5,303 nucleotides of DNA, taken from NCBI GenBank assembly GCA_964599835.1, contig CAZRHF010000134.1, positions 1 through 5,303 on the forward strand, in the 5' to 3' direction. Below, in pieces: positions 1-5,149 of this stretch. The translations under genes were made by a program, and so were the position numbers. The notes beneath the pieces were generated by a model, which was given only the letters and a program-made list of their open reading frames with translations, had not been told where the DNA came from and did no database searches. Every line of letters begins with the position of its first letter. The stretch's first letter is position 1. The DNA comes from SFWF01 sp964599835 (GTDB taxonomy: Bacteria > Bacillota > Clostridia > Oscillospirales > Acutalibacteraceae).

Positions 1-927
1 CTGTTTGAAATCGGAAAACCCTTTGCGATGCTCGTTGGTGTTGTCGGTCTGTTTTTTGGGGTCCTCGTAGCTGTGACCGTTTACGGTTATGATTCCGTTG
101 GTGTTCTCGTTGACTACCGCTCCCTTGGGGTTCATACAGAAGGTTCTGACCCTGTCGCCGTATTTTTCGGTTCGGTAAACGATCTTGCTTTCGTAAAGCT
201 CATCGGTGATGTGGGCGAAAACTGCCGCGGGAAGCTCGACACGAACGCCGATATCAACGCGGTTGGAGCTGGTTGGAATTTCGAGCTCGCCGCAAACCTT
301 TTCCATCCACTTGCTGCCGCTTCTTCCTACCGAAATTATACACTGCCTGCAGGTGTAGCTTCCGTCCTTGACCTTAATTTCATAACCCTCATCCAGGTAG
401 GCCACCGTCTCAACGGGGGTGTTGAAGAAAAAGTCGACGCGGTCCTTTAAATAGGCATAAATATTCTCCAAAACGACGTAGTTTATGTCGGTGCCAAGAT
501 GACGCACCGAAGCATCAAGAAGGTGAAGATCGTTCTGAATACACTCGGTCTTGAACTGGGTGCCTGCGGTGGTGTAAAGCTTGGTGCCCTCACCGCCGTG
601 ACGCATATTTATCTCGTCAACGTATTCCATAAGACCGAGAGCGTGATTTTTTCCGATGTATCTGTAAAGGGTACCGCCGAAATCGTTGGTAATGTTATAT
701 TTTCCGTCGGAAAAAGCGCCTGCGCCGCCGAAGCCGCTCATAATACTGCAGGTCTTACAGCTTATGCAGGATTTTACCTTTTCGCCGTCGATGGGACAGC
801 GGCGGCGGTCGAGACTGTTTCCTGCCTCAAATACTGCAACCCTCTTTTCGGGACTTTTTTCCATAAGCTCATAGGCGGCAAATATTCCGCCGGGGCCTGC
901 GCCCACAATTATAACGTCGTAATTCAT
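1..927 (-). CDS. FAD-dependent dehydrogenase (COG2509-like), C-terminus cut by window edge
   Basis: This is the first 309 codons of a flavoprotein oxidoreductase whose 3' end lies beyond the left edge. The N-terminus is a classic Rossmann dinucleotide-binding fold: DVIIVGAGPGGIFAAYEL at residues 4-21 has the GxGxxG motif, and VAVFEAG ends with the acidic residue expected to hold the FAD ribose. A cysteine cluster follows (C44, C54, C57, C60), then GFGGAGAFSDGK (residues 65-76). Later come an IISVGRSG stretch near residue 200 and VDIGVRVE near 224-231. This combination is typical of the uncharacterised FAD-dependent dehydrogenases grouped as COG2509. The physiological substrate is not known and cannot be read from sequence. 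The start is ATG at 927 with AAAGGA (935-940) 7 nt upstream, lying inside the end of the hydrolase gene. It is probably cotranscribed and translationally coupled with that gene. Family members are usually around 450-550 aa, so about one third is missing. Family call is confident; function is not. Confidence 0.9.
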   Translation of the reverse strand, partial: MNYDVIIVGAGPGGIFAAYELMEKSPEKRVAVFEAGNSLDRRRCPIDGEKVKSCISCKTCSIMSGFGGAGAFSDGKYNITNDFGGTLYRYIGKNHALGLMEYVDEINMRHGGEGTKLYTTAGTQFKTECIQNDLHLLDASVRHLGTDINYVVLENIYAYLKDRVDFFFNTPVETVAYLDEGYEIKVKDGSYTCRQCIISVGRSGSKWMEKVCGELEIPTSSNRVDIGVRVELPAAVFAHITDELYESKIVYRTEKYGDRVRTFCMNPKGAVVNENTNGIITVNGHSYEDPKKQTDNTNEHRKGFSDFKQ

Positions 928-929
928 AG

Positions 930-2492
930 TCAGTTCCTTTCGTTTACAAAGACATTAAGGTAAGATTTATCTAAAATAACCGTATTCTCGGCGATTTTCG
1001 TTTCTTTCTGAACCGAATAAAGCCCTTTTACGTTGGTGTGGCAGAAGAAGGTGGGGTAGCAGGAAGAAGAAATATCTATCCTGAGCTTTTCTCCCTTCTT
1101 TACGAGGAAAGCGTGCTCGTCGAAGGAAAATTCAATTTCGGCTTCCTCTCCGGGGAGGTAATTCTCCTTAAAGGCCGAGATCTGGTTTATATCGTCCCGA
1201 AGGCCGAAATCTCCCTCTTCTTTTGCCAGGCTTATCCGCATATAAAAGCAGGTGTCCTCACAGCTTGACCGAACGCGGAGCCTTGCCCTCATCTGTCCCT
1301 TGATCTCGGTATCGACCGAAAATTCGGGGGTGTAGAGTGAAATTATATCCTGTCGGGAGTTTGGCTTATCCTGCCAGTCGGAGCCTCCGAAGCTGTTTGT
1401 GAGAGCACCTCTGAAGGACGCAGGATTTTCGGGATCGTAAATATACGTCCTTTCTCCCTCGCCTAAAGTGAAGGTCAGACTTTTTTCGGGGGCGACAAAA
1501 TCGTCGGTGTGCCAACGGTTGTCGAAGATCTCATAATAGGTCACCCGACCGACCTCTACGGGAGGCTCGGCACCCTTTAAAACGTGTTCGAACCAGGAGG
1601 TTATGATTCCGCCCCTGTCGCCGCCCTCAAAGGCGATGGGCGGGCAGGTCCCTCTTATGCGGTGGTCGTAGGGGTGAACGACAAAGGCCGAGCGTGCGCG
1701 GGTCTCCTCTCCCATACTTCTCCACATTTCGAACATTCCGTGGGTGTAAATATCGTAAAAACCGGTAAGAAGCAGTATTGCCGTCTTTGAATCTTTAACC
1801 GCTCCCTTGGCTTCGACTCCGCCTAAGCGGGTGTTCCAGAATTCGTCCTTCGGGTCGGGGTGTAAGCTTGCCTCGTCAATGGAGGGGTGTCCCTCCCCGA
1901 ACATAACCTTGGAAAAATCGGTAAAGGGTCGGATAAGGGTGTCGGCGGGGGAGTAGGACTTGCGCTCCTTAAGGGTGTTCTTTTTATAGTTTTCCCAGGT
2001 CCATTTGCATTTTGATCCGGTCTTTAAAAAACCGTTTCGGTAGCTCATAGCATATCTTTCACAGTCCTGAATGGCCAATACAGCCGCCTTAACGTCGTCG
2101 GCAAAGGGGGCGCAGACAAGATGCACCGAGGAGGTGTAGCTGGCTCCGTCGAGAAGCAGAACGCCGCTGTAGAAGGGTTGTTTGCGGATCCAGTCTTGAA
2201 GATTCAGTCCGTCCTCCCGTTCATTTATATAAGGGAGAAAGTCGCCGCTGCTCTTGCCCCTGCCTCTGCAGTGCTGATAAACGTAGCCGTAGCCCTTTGC
2301 GAGGGTGCCCAGATGGTCTTTTGCGAAGCGGTCGGCAAGTGCCTGGGGGTCGGCGTCGATCTCACTGTCGGCATAGGGTGTGCGGTATATTATAATAGGA
2401 AACTTGCCTGTTTTTGCAGGCAGGCATACGGCGGTAAAGAGCTTTTCTCCGCCGCTTTCCAGATATTCGTAAAATGCATAGAAATCTGACAT
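930..2492 (-). CDS. CocE/NonD family alpha/beta hydrolase (X-Pro dipeptidyl-peptidase S15-like)
   Basis: The 520-aa protein is probably a cytoplasmic serine hydrolase acting on esters, amides or acyl-peptides, with the substrate unknown. It has the layout of cocaine esterase and X-prolyl dipeptidyl aminopeptidase. The alpha/beta-hydrolase core carries RTPY (residues 37-40, Tyr40 the expected oxyanion-hole residue) and QHCRGRGKSSGDF (73-85). EREDG and DWIRKQP follow. The nucleophile elbow is DGASYTS, with Ser118. Likely triad partners are Asp247 in GFYDIYTHG and His277 in HPYDHR. A C-terminal jelly-roll of the PepX_C type spans about 335-517. No signal peptide is visible. ATG at 2492 is chosen because MSDFY begins the conserved domain and GGTGAT (2496-2501) precedes it. 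An in-frame TTG at 2537 would add 15 residues but overlaps the promoter. The elbow ends in Ser where Gly is usual (GxSYxG). The stop lies 2 bp before the FAD dehydrogenase start. Family call is strong; substrate is open. Confidence 0.9.
   Translation of the reverse strand: MSDFYAFYEYLESGGEKLFTAVCLPAKTGKFPIIIYRTPYADSEIDADPQALADRFAKDHLGTLAKGYGYVYQHCRGRGKSSGDFLPYINEREDGLNLQDWIRKQPFYSGVLLLDGASYTSSVHLVCAPFADDVKAAVLAIQDCERYAMSYRNGFLKTGSKCKWTWENYKKNTLKERKSYSPADTLIRPFTDFSKVMFGEGHPSIDEASLHPDPKDEFWNTRLGGVEAKGAVKDSKTAILLLTGFYDIYTHGMFEMWRSMGEETRARSAFVVHPYDHRIRGTCPPIAFEGGDRGGIITSWFEHVLKGAEPPVEVGRVTYYEIFDNRWHTDDFVAPEKSLTFTLGEGERTYIYDPENPASFRGALTNSFGGSDWQDKPNSRQDIISLYTPEFSVDTEIKGQMRARLRVRSSCEDTCFYMRISLAKEEGDFGLRDDINQISAFKENYLPGEEAEIEFSFDEHAFLVKKGEKLRIDISSSCYPTFFCHTNVKGLYSVQKETKIAENTVILDKSYLNVFVNERN
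935..940 (-). promoter_or_regulatory. Ribosome binding site of the FAD dehydrogenase gene
   Basis: AAAGGA lies 7 nt before the ATG at 927 and inside the last codons of the hydrolase gene. This supports that start and suggests translational coupling of the two genes. Confidence 0.6.
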
Positions 2493-2495
2493 AAA

Positions 2496-2501
2496 ATCAC
2501 C
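2496..2501 (-). promoter_or_regulatory. Ribosome binding site that decides the hydrolase start
   Basis: GGTGAT matches the 3' part of the ideal AGGAGGTGAT Shine-Dalgarno sequence and ends 3 nt before the ATG at 2492. The spacing is tight. No comparable site precedes the alternative TTG at 2537, where the upstream bases are AT-rich, so the ATG is preferred. Confidence 0.5.
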
Positions 2502-2508
2502 GTCTATG

Positions 2509-2537
2509 ATTTTACCACAGCACAAAATATATGGCAA
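2509..2537 (-). promoter_or_regulatory. Predicted sigma-A promoter of the hydrolase/FAD dehydrogenase operon
   Basis: On the minus strand TTGCCA (2537-2532) is followed by a 17-bp spacer and TAAAAT (2514-2509). Each hexamer differs from consensus (TTGACA, TATAAT) at one position. The predicted start of transcription, about 7 nt downstream (near 2502), falls only about 10 nt before the ATG. The leader would therefore be very short and begin almost at the Shine-Dalgarno sequence. Confidence 0.65.
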
Positions 2538-2570
2538 GAGTTAATTGCCGGTTTCGGCTTCCGTAATATG

Positions 2571-2610
2571 AAAAGATCCCTCTTCTCAGAGTCGTCAGAG
2601 AAGAGGGATC
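2571..2610 (-). terminator. Rho-independent terminator after the secreted protein gene
   Basis: The arms GATCCCTCTTCTC (2575-2587) and GAGAAGAGGGATC (2598-2610) form a perfect 13-bp stem with a 10-nt loop. On the minus strand the hairpin comes 10 nt after the TAA stop (2621-2623) of the secreted protein gene and is followed by TTTT (2574-2571). The T run is short, but the stem is long and stable. On the plus strand the hairpin is followed by AAAATTTTTATT, but no plus-strand gene leads into it. It isolates the downstream operon promoter at 2509-2537 from read-through. Confidence 0.8.
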
Positions 2611-2620
2611 AAAATTTTTA

Positions 2621-4702
2621 TTAAAGGGTAACGGTGGTGCCGTTTACGATGAGGGTGAGCTTGTCTCTTACGTTAAGTCCCCAGGTCGCCTCGTCAAAAG
2701 CGAAATGTTCGGTAATGTTTTCTGCCGTGATGGCCACGCCGTTATAGGTGCAGTCGTTTAAGATAAGGGTGACGCTCTTATTGCCGTAGTTGGCGCTTAC
2801 AAAGTTTACGTCGGTCTTAAACTCGCAGGCGGTAAGGGTATTGGTAGTGCCGCCTACCGCAAAGCGTATGGGGCTGTCGTTCCAGGTGTTGTCGAAGGTA
2901 ACCTTATTAAACTCAGAGGAGGCTACGGTGGAAACGGAAAGCGCGGTGCTGTCGATATTCGTATCGCTTACCTTTACGTTGCCCCTGACAAAACCGCGGT
3001 TGGGACCGAGCTGAAGGGCCGAGCCTTGTACGCTGATGTTGCAATCGGTAACCTCAACGGTTCCGTAGTGATTCTGGAAGGTAATACCGCCGCTCGAGCC
3101 CCACTGTCCTACGTCTGTGATAGTGGTTCCTTCGATGGAGGTTACCGAGGAAGCGGTATCGGATTCGCTTGTGAACCAAACCAGAGCCTGGCTTGCCTTA
3201 CCGCTTACGGTAGTGTTTTTGATGGTTGTATCGGAGCCTGCAAGGGTAAGTCCGTAAGAGCCTATGCCGTGCTGATAATCAACGTTTTCAACGGTGGTAC
3301 CGTCTCCGTTGATCACCGTGTCCTGTATAGCCTGAATGGTCATATCCTTGATGGTGAGACCGTCGGCGGTAACGGTTGCATCGTTAGCAACAAGCAGGGT
3401 GTTTTCCTTGCCTTCGCCAACAAGAACGATGTTCTCGGAGCCGTTTAATGCGTCGGCAAGATTATTTACCGAAACGGTGTTGTCGGCGGTAGAGGTTACG
3501 GTAACGCTTCCGCCGTTTGTAAGTTCAGAGATTGCCGCATTGAGAAGCTTTTCGGCTTCGGTAAGCTTGGTGTAAACAACGGTGAAATTGCTTACCTTTG
3601 CCTGGAAGGCGGGGTTAAAGTTGCCGGTTGCAAAGGTTACTATACCGCTTTCGCTGTCGTAGCTTGCCCAGTCGTTAGTGGGCATAAAGCCGTCCTTATA
3701 GACCGAAACGTCGTTACGTCCGGCTCCTATAGGAAGCTCTACCGTTACCTTCGAATAGTTATAACCCTTGTTTCCGTTAGCATAGGTATAGGGATTTATA
3801 TAGTCGGCAAGACCGTCTACGTAGATCTCATAGCCAAGGGCTACCTGATTTTCGGTAAGAGCGCCGCGATAGCCCGATTCGGCCTTTTTAACGGTAAGCT
3901 TAAGGGTCGATACCTCTGCCGAGTAAAGCTGTGCTCCCGCAGGGACGGTTACCTTAAGGGTTCCGAAGGGCAGGTCGGCGGTGAGAACGGTCTCGCTGTC
4001 AAGCTTGGCGTTGGTGTTTGTTACGGTAACGCTTTCGTCTACCTCGTAAAACTCTGCTCCTGCGTCGTACTGCTCGTCAAAGCTGTCTTTCTCTTCGGTA
4101 AGCTGTGTTGCAAGGAGCTGAACGATAAAGTCGGAGCCGATCTCCTTGTTCTGATACTCATTGCCTGCGTTTTCACGCATCTTAAGGGCAAGGGTAATAA
4201 CGTCGGACTCATTGGCGGAAAGCTCTCCGCTTGCATTTCCGGGCATTCCTGCCAGCACCTCTGTTAGAGTACCTACGGGGGTCAGCCCTGCAAGAGCGGT
4301 GCGGTCGGCAACTGTTTGGGCGGGATCAAGGAAGTATACGTCGATCACGTCAGCCAGCTCCGAAACGTCGCCGTTGGCGGCAATGTGGAGCTGATACTTA
4401 AGGGCGAGAGAGCCAACGTTTGCAATCTTGATATGGCGCACCTCGGTGTATCCGGGCTCCCAAAGCTTGGAGTTAAAGATGGCGCCGGTGGAAGCGTCGA
4501 TCCAGGTGGTGTCGGCAGGATCGGTCTTGCCTTCGGCCCAGTACATTTCAACGTCAAGATTTCCCGATTTTATAACGTTACCGAGAGAGGTAACCGAGTC
4601 GGTAAACCAGGCGAAGGTAGTACCTACGAGCATGGTCACGCACAGTACAAGCGACAGAAGGCTTGCCAATAGTGCGCGCTTTGTTGATTTGTTTTTGGTC
4701 AT
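2621..4702 (-). CDS. Secreted TasA/CalY-like protein with SipW-class signal peptide and C-terminal beta-helix
   Basis: The 693-aa protein is probably a surface or extracellular matrix protein. The N-terminus has a Lys/Arg-rich n-region (K3, K5, K8, R9) and a hydrophobic core at about 10-27. It ends in VGTTFAWFTDSVTS (26-39), the SipW-type signal seen in TasA-like proteins. By analogy with TasA, cleavage would follow Ala31. Residues about 32-205 look like the TasA/CalY beta-sandwich: SGNLDVEMYW, then WEPGYTEVRHIKIANVGSLA near 81-100. A second beta-rich region spans about 215-380. After a short helical linker (TEAEKLLNAAISEL, 381-394), residues about 396-660 show repeated T/V/N-rich strands such as VTADGLTIKDMTI and TTIKNTTVSG, as in right-handed parallel beta-helices. 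There is no LPxTG, C-terminal membrane segment or S-layer anchor, and no SipW peptidase gene in the window. ATG 4702 is preferred over GTG 4714, because AAGGGGTG (4712-4719) is 9 nt upstream and overlaps that GTG. Signal class is confident; role is inferred. Confidence 0.88.
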   Translation of the reverse strand: MTKNKSTKRALLASLLSLVLCVTMLVGTTFAWFTDSVTSLGNVIKSGNLDVEMYWAEGKTDPADTTWIDASTGAIFNSKLWEPGYTEVRHIKIANVGSLALKYQLHIAANGDVSELADVIDVYFLDPAQTVADRTALAGLTPVGTLTEVLAGMPGNASGELSANESDVITLALKMRENAGNEYQNKEIGSDFIVQLLATQLTEEKDSFDEQYDAGAEFYEVDESVTVTNTNAKLDSETVLTADLPFGTLKVTVPAGAQLYSAEVSTLKLTVKKAESGYRGALTENQVALGYEIYVDGLADYINPYTYANGNKGYNYSKVTVELPIGAGRNDVSVYKDGFMPTNDWASYDSESGIVTFATGNFNPAFQAKVSNFTVVYTKLTEAEKLLNAAISELTNGGSVTVTSTADNTVSVNNLADALNGSENIVLVGEGKENTLLVANDATVTADGLTIKDMTIQAIQDTVINGDGTTVENVDYQHGIGSYGLTLAGSDTTIKNTTVSGKASQALVWFTSESDTASSVTSIEGTTITDVGQWGSSGGITFQNHYGTVEVTDCNISVQGSALQLGPNRGFVRGNVKVSDTNIDSTALSVSTVASSEFNKVTFDNTWNDSPIRFAVGGTTNTLTACEFKTDVNFVSANYGNKSVTLILNDCTYNGVAITAENITEHFAFDEATWGLNVRDKLTLIVNGTTVTL

Positions 4703-4711
4703 ATATAATGA

Positions 4712-4719
4712 CACCCCTT
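4712..4719 (-). promoter_or_regulatory. Ribosome binding site that decides the start of the secreted protein
   Basis: AAGGGGTG, a near match to AAGGAGGTG, lies 9 nt before the ATG at 4702. The in-frame GTG at 4714-4712 is part of this site, so it is unlikely to be the true start. Confidence 0.6.
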
Positions 4720-4781
4720 TTTGTTTTATTTATACCGATGTCGGATTTTGCGGCTATGCACCCAGTATCAGTATATCGGAT

Positions 4782-4810
4782 ATTATACTCAATCTTTGAG
4801 TATTTGTCAA
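4782..4810 (-). promoter_or_regulatory. Exact consensus sigma-A promoter of the secreted protein gene
   Basis: On the minus strand TTGACA (4810-4805), a 17-bp spacer (4804-4788) and TATAAT (4787-4782) match the ideal housekeeping promoter with no mismatches. Transcription should begin near 4776, giving a leader of about 74 nt before ATG 4702. A palindromic operator candidate fills most of the spacer and enters the -10 box. A second one abuts the -35 box from upstream. A promoter this strong is therefore probably held off by a repressor. Confidence 0.88.
4785..4803. promoter_or_regulatory. Operator candidate 1 (palindrome within the secreted protein gene promoter)
   Basis: ATACTCAATCTTTGAGTAT is a dyad with perfect 8-bp arms and a 3-nt centre. 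It can also be read as ACTCA-N5-TGAGT with matching flanks. It lies between the -35 and -10 boxes of the minus-strand promoter and overlaps three bases of the -10 box, so a bound dimer should block RNA polymerase. The same core recurs 25 bp away. The neighbouring XRE protein is the natural candidate to bind it; this is inference. Confidence 0.7.
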
Positions 4811-4828
4811 TACTCAAAATATGAGTGT
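4810..4828. promoter_or_regulatory. Operator candidate 2 (palindrome over the repressor gene promoter)
   Basis: ATACTCAAAATATGAGTGT repeats the core ACTCA-N5-TGAGT, with one mismatch in the outer 7-bp arms. It lies upstream of TATAAT (4834-4839), over the -35 position and part of the spacer of the plus-strand xre-type gene. It also touches the first base of the minus-strand -35 box. Occupancy should affect the repressor gene itself, which suggests autoregulation. Confidence 0.65.
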
Positions 4829-4839
4829 GTTACTATAAT
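4811..4839 (+). promoter_or_regulatory. Predicted promoter of the XRE-family regulator gene
   Basis: A perfect TATAAT (4834-4839) is preceded, at a 17-bp spacing, only by a weak -35 (TACTCA, 4811-4816), and there is no extended -10 TG. Transcription would start near 4846, about 18 nt before the ATG. It is thus expected to be weaker than the divergent promoter. Operator candidate 2 covers its -35 region. Confidence 0.55.
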
Positions 4840-4863
4840 TCAAAAGCGTGAACGGAGAGAGTT

Positions 4864-5067
4864 ATGAATTATCGGGACAGAATGCGTGCGCTGCGAGAGG
4901 ATCGCGATCTAACGCAGTTTCAGGTTGCAGGGATCATCAACAAATCTCAGCAGGGCTACAACCATATCGAGATGGGCCGAGCCGAGCTTAAAATAGAAGA
5001 CCTAATAAAGCTTTGCGACTTTTACGAGGTATCGGCCGATTATTTTATCGGAAGAAAAGAAAAATAG
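4864..5067 (+). CDS. Small XRE/Cro-family helix-turn-helix transcriptional regulator
   Basis: The 67-aa protein is essentially a single HTH_3 (Cro/CI-type) DNA-binding domain. Helix 1 is about residues 3-13. The HTH helices are about TQFQVAGIIN (17-26) and the recognition helix SQQGYNHIEMGR (28-39). The remaining helices include IEDLIKLCDFYEV (44-56), followed by the family-typical SADYFIG (57-63). No extra dimerisation, ligand or protease domain is present, so it resembles minimal Cro-like repressors, which act as dimers. The start is ATG at 4864, with GGAG (4854-4857) 6 nt upstream. The TAG stop is inside the stem of the downstream terminator. It is divergent from the secreted protein gene, and two matching palindromes lie in the shared promoter region. 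The likely job is repression of that gene and of itself. The DNA target and any inducing signal are inferred, not shown. Confidence 0.93.
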   Translation: MNYRDRMRALREDRDLTQFQVAGIINKSQQGYNHIEMGRAELKIEDLIKLCDFYEVSADYFIGRKEK

Positions 5068-5100
5068 CACCCATCCAAAAGGAAAGGGTGCTGTTTTTAT
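5060..5100. terminator. Hairpin terminator, probably bidirectional, between convergent genes
   Basis: The arms AGCACCC (5066-5072) and GGGTGCT (5086-5092) form a 7-bp stem, with TCC/GGA able to pair further inside. On the plus strand it is followed by GTTTTTAT and overlaps the TAG stop of the XRE gene. On the minus strand the same hairpin is followed by ATTTTTCTTTTC, which is the complement of the A-rich last codons of that gene. It could therefore stop transcripts from both directions. Confidence 0.8.
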
Positions 5101-5130
5101 ATAAGGAAGAGACAGCCGTACACTTTTATA

Positions 5131-5147
5131 AACGGTAAGCCCCCGTT
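5131..5147 (-). terminator. Weak hairpin just after the right-edge reading frame
   Basis: AACGG (5131-5135) and CCGTT (5143-5147) can form a 5-bp stem with a 7-nt loop, directly after the TGA stop (5152-5150) on the minus strand. It is followed by TTATAAAAG rather than a clear T run. It could be a minor terminator or chance; the hairpin at 5066-5092 is the better candidate. Confidence 0.25.
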
Positions 5148-5149
5148 AT

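Noticed and set aside
28..963. Plus-strand open frames opposite the FAD dehydrogenase (28-450, 499-963, 686-874)
   Set aside because: They lie antisense to a well-supported flavoprotein with the GAGPGG motif, lack a convincing ribosome binding site, and encode low-complexity Val/Ala/Gly-rich shadows.
1038..2489. Plus-strand open frames opposite the hydrolase
   Set aside because: They are complements of a conserved CocE-like sequence; no promoter or recognisable domain supports them.
2493..2537. TTG start adding 15 residues to the hydrolase
   Set aside because: The TTG is the -35 hexamer of the predicted promoter, has no Shine-Dalgarno site, and the added residues are not part of the conserved domain.
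2790..4672. Open frames on both strands overlapping the secreted protein gene
   Set aside because: The biased Thr/Val/Gly codons of the beta-rich protein leave alternative frames open by chance. None has a domain or start context.
4703..4714. GTG start adding four residues to the secreted protein
   Set aside because: It overlaps the likely ribosome binding site AAGGGGTG, and the usual signal peptide begins at the following Met-Thr-Lys.
4428..4817. Open frames running through the divergent promoter region (plus 4428-4799, minus 4578-4817)
   Set aside because: They cross the exact sigma-A promoter and the operators and overlap the signal-peptide codons in another frame, so they cannot be independent genes on this evidence.
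4785..4828. Repeats of ACTCA/TGAGT as a CRISPR array or mobile element end
   Set aside because: There are only two short palindromes with no spacers of regular length, no cas genes and no transposase. Position over promoters fits operators far better.
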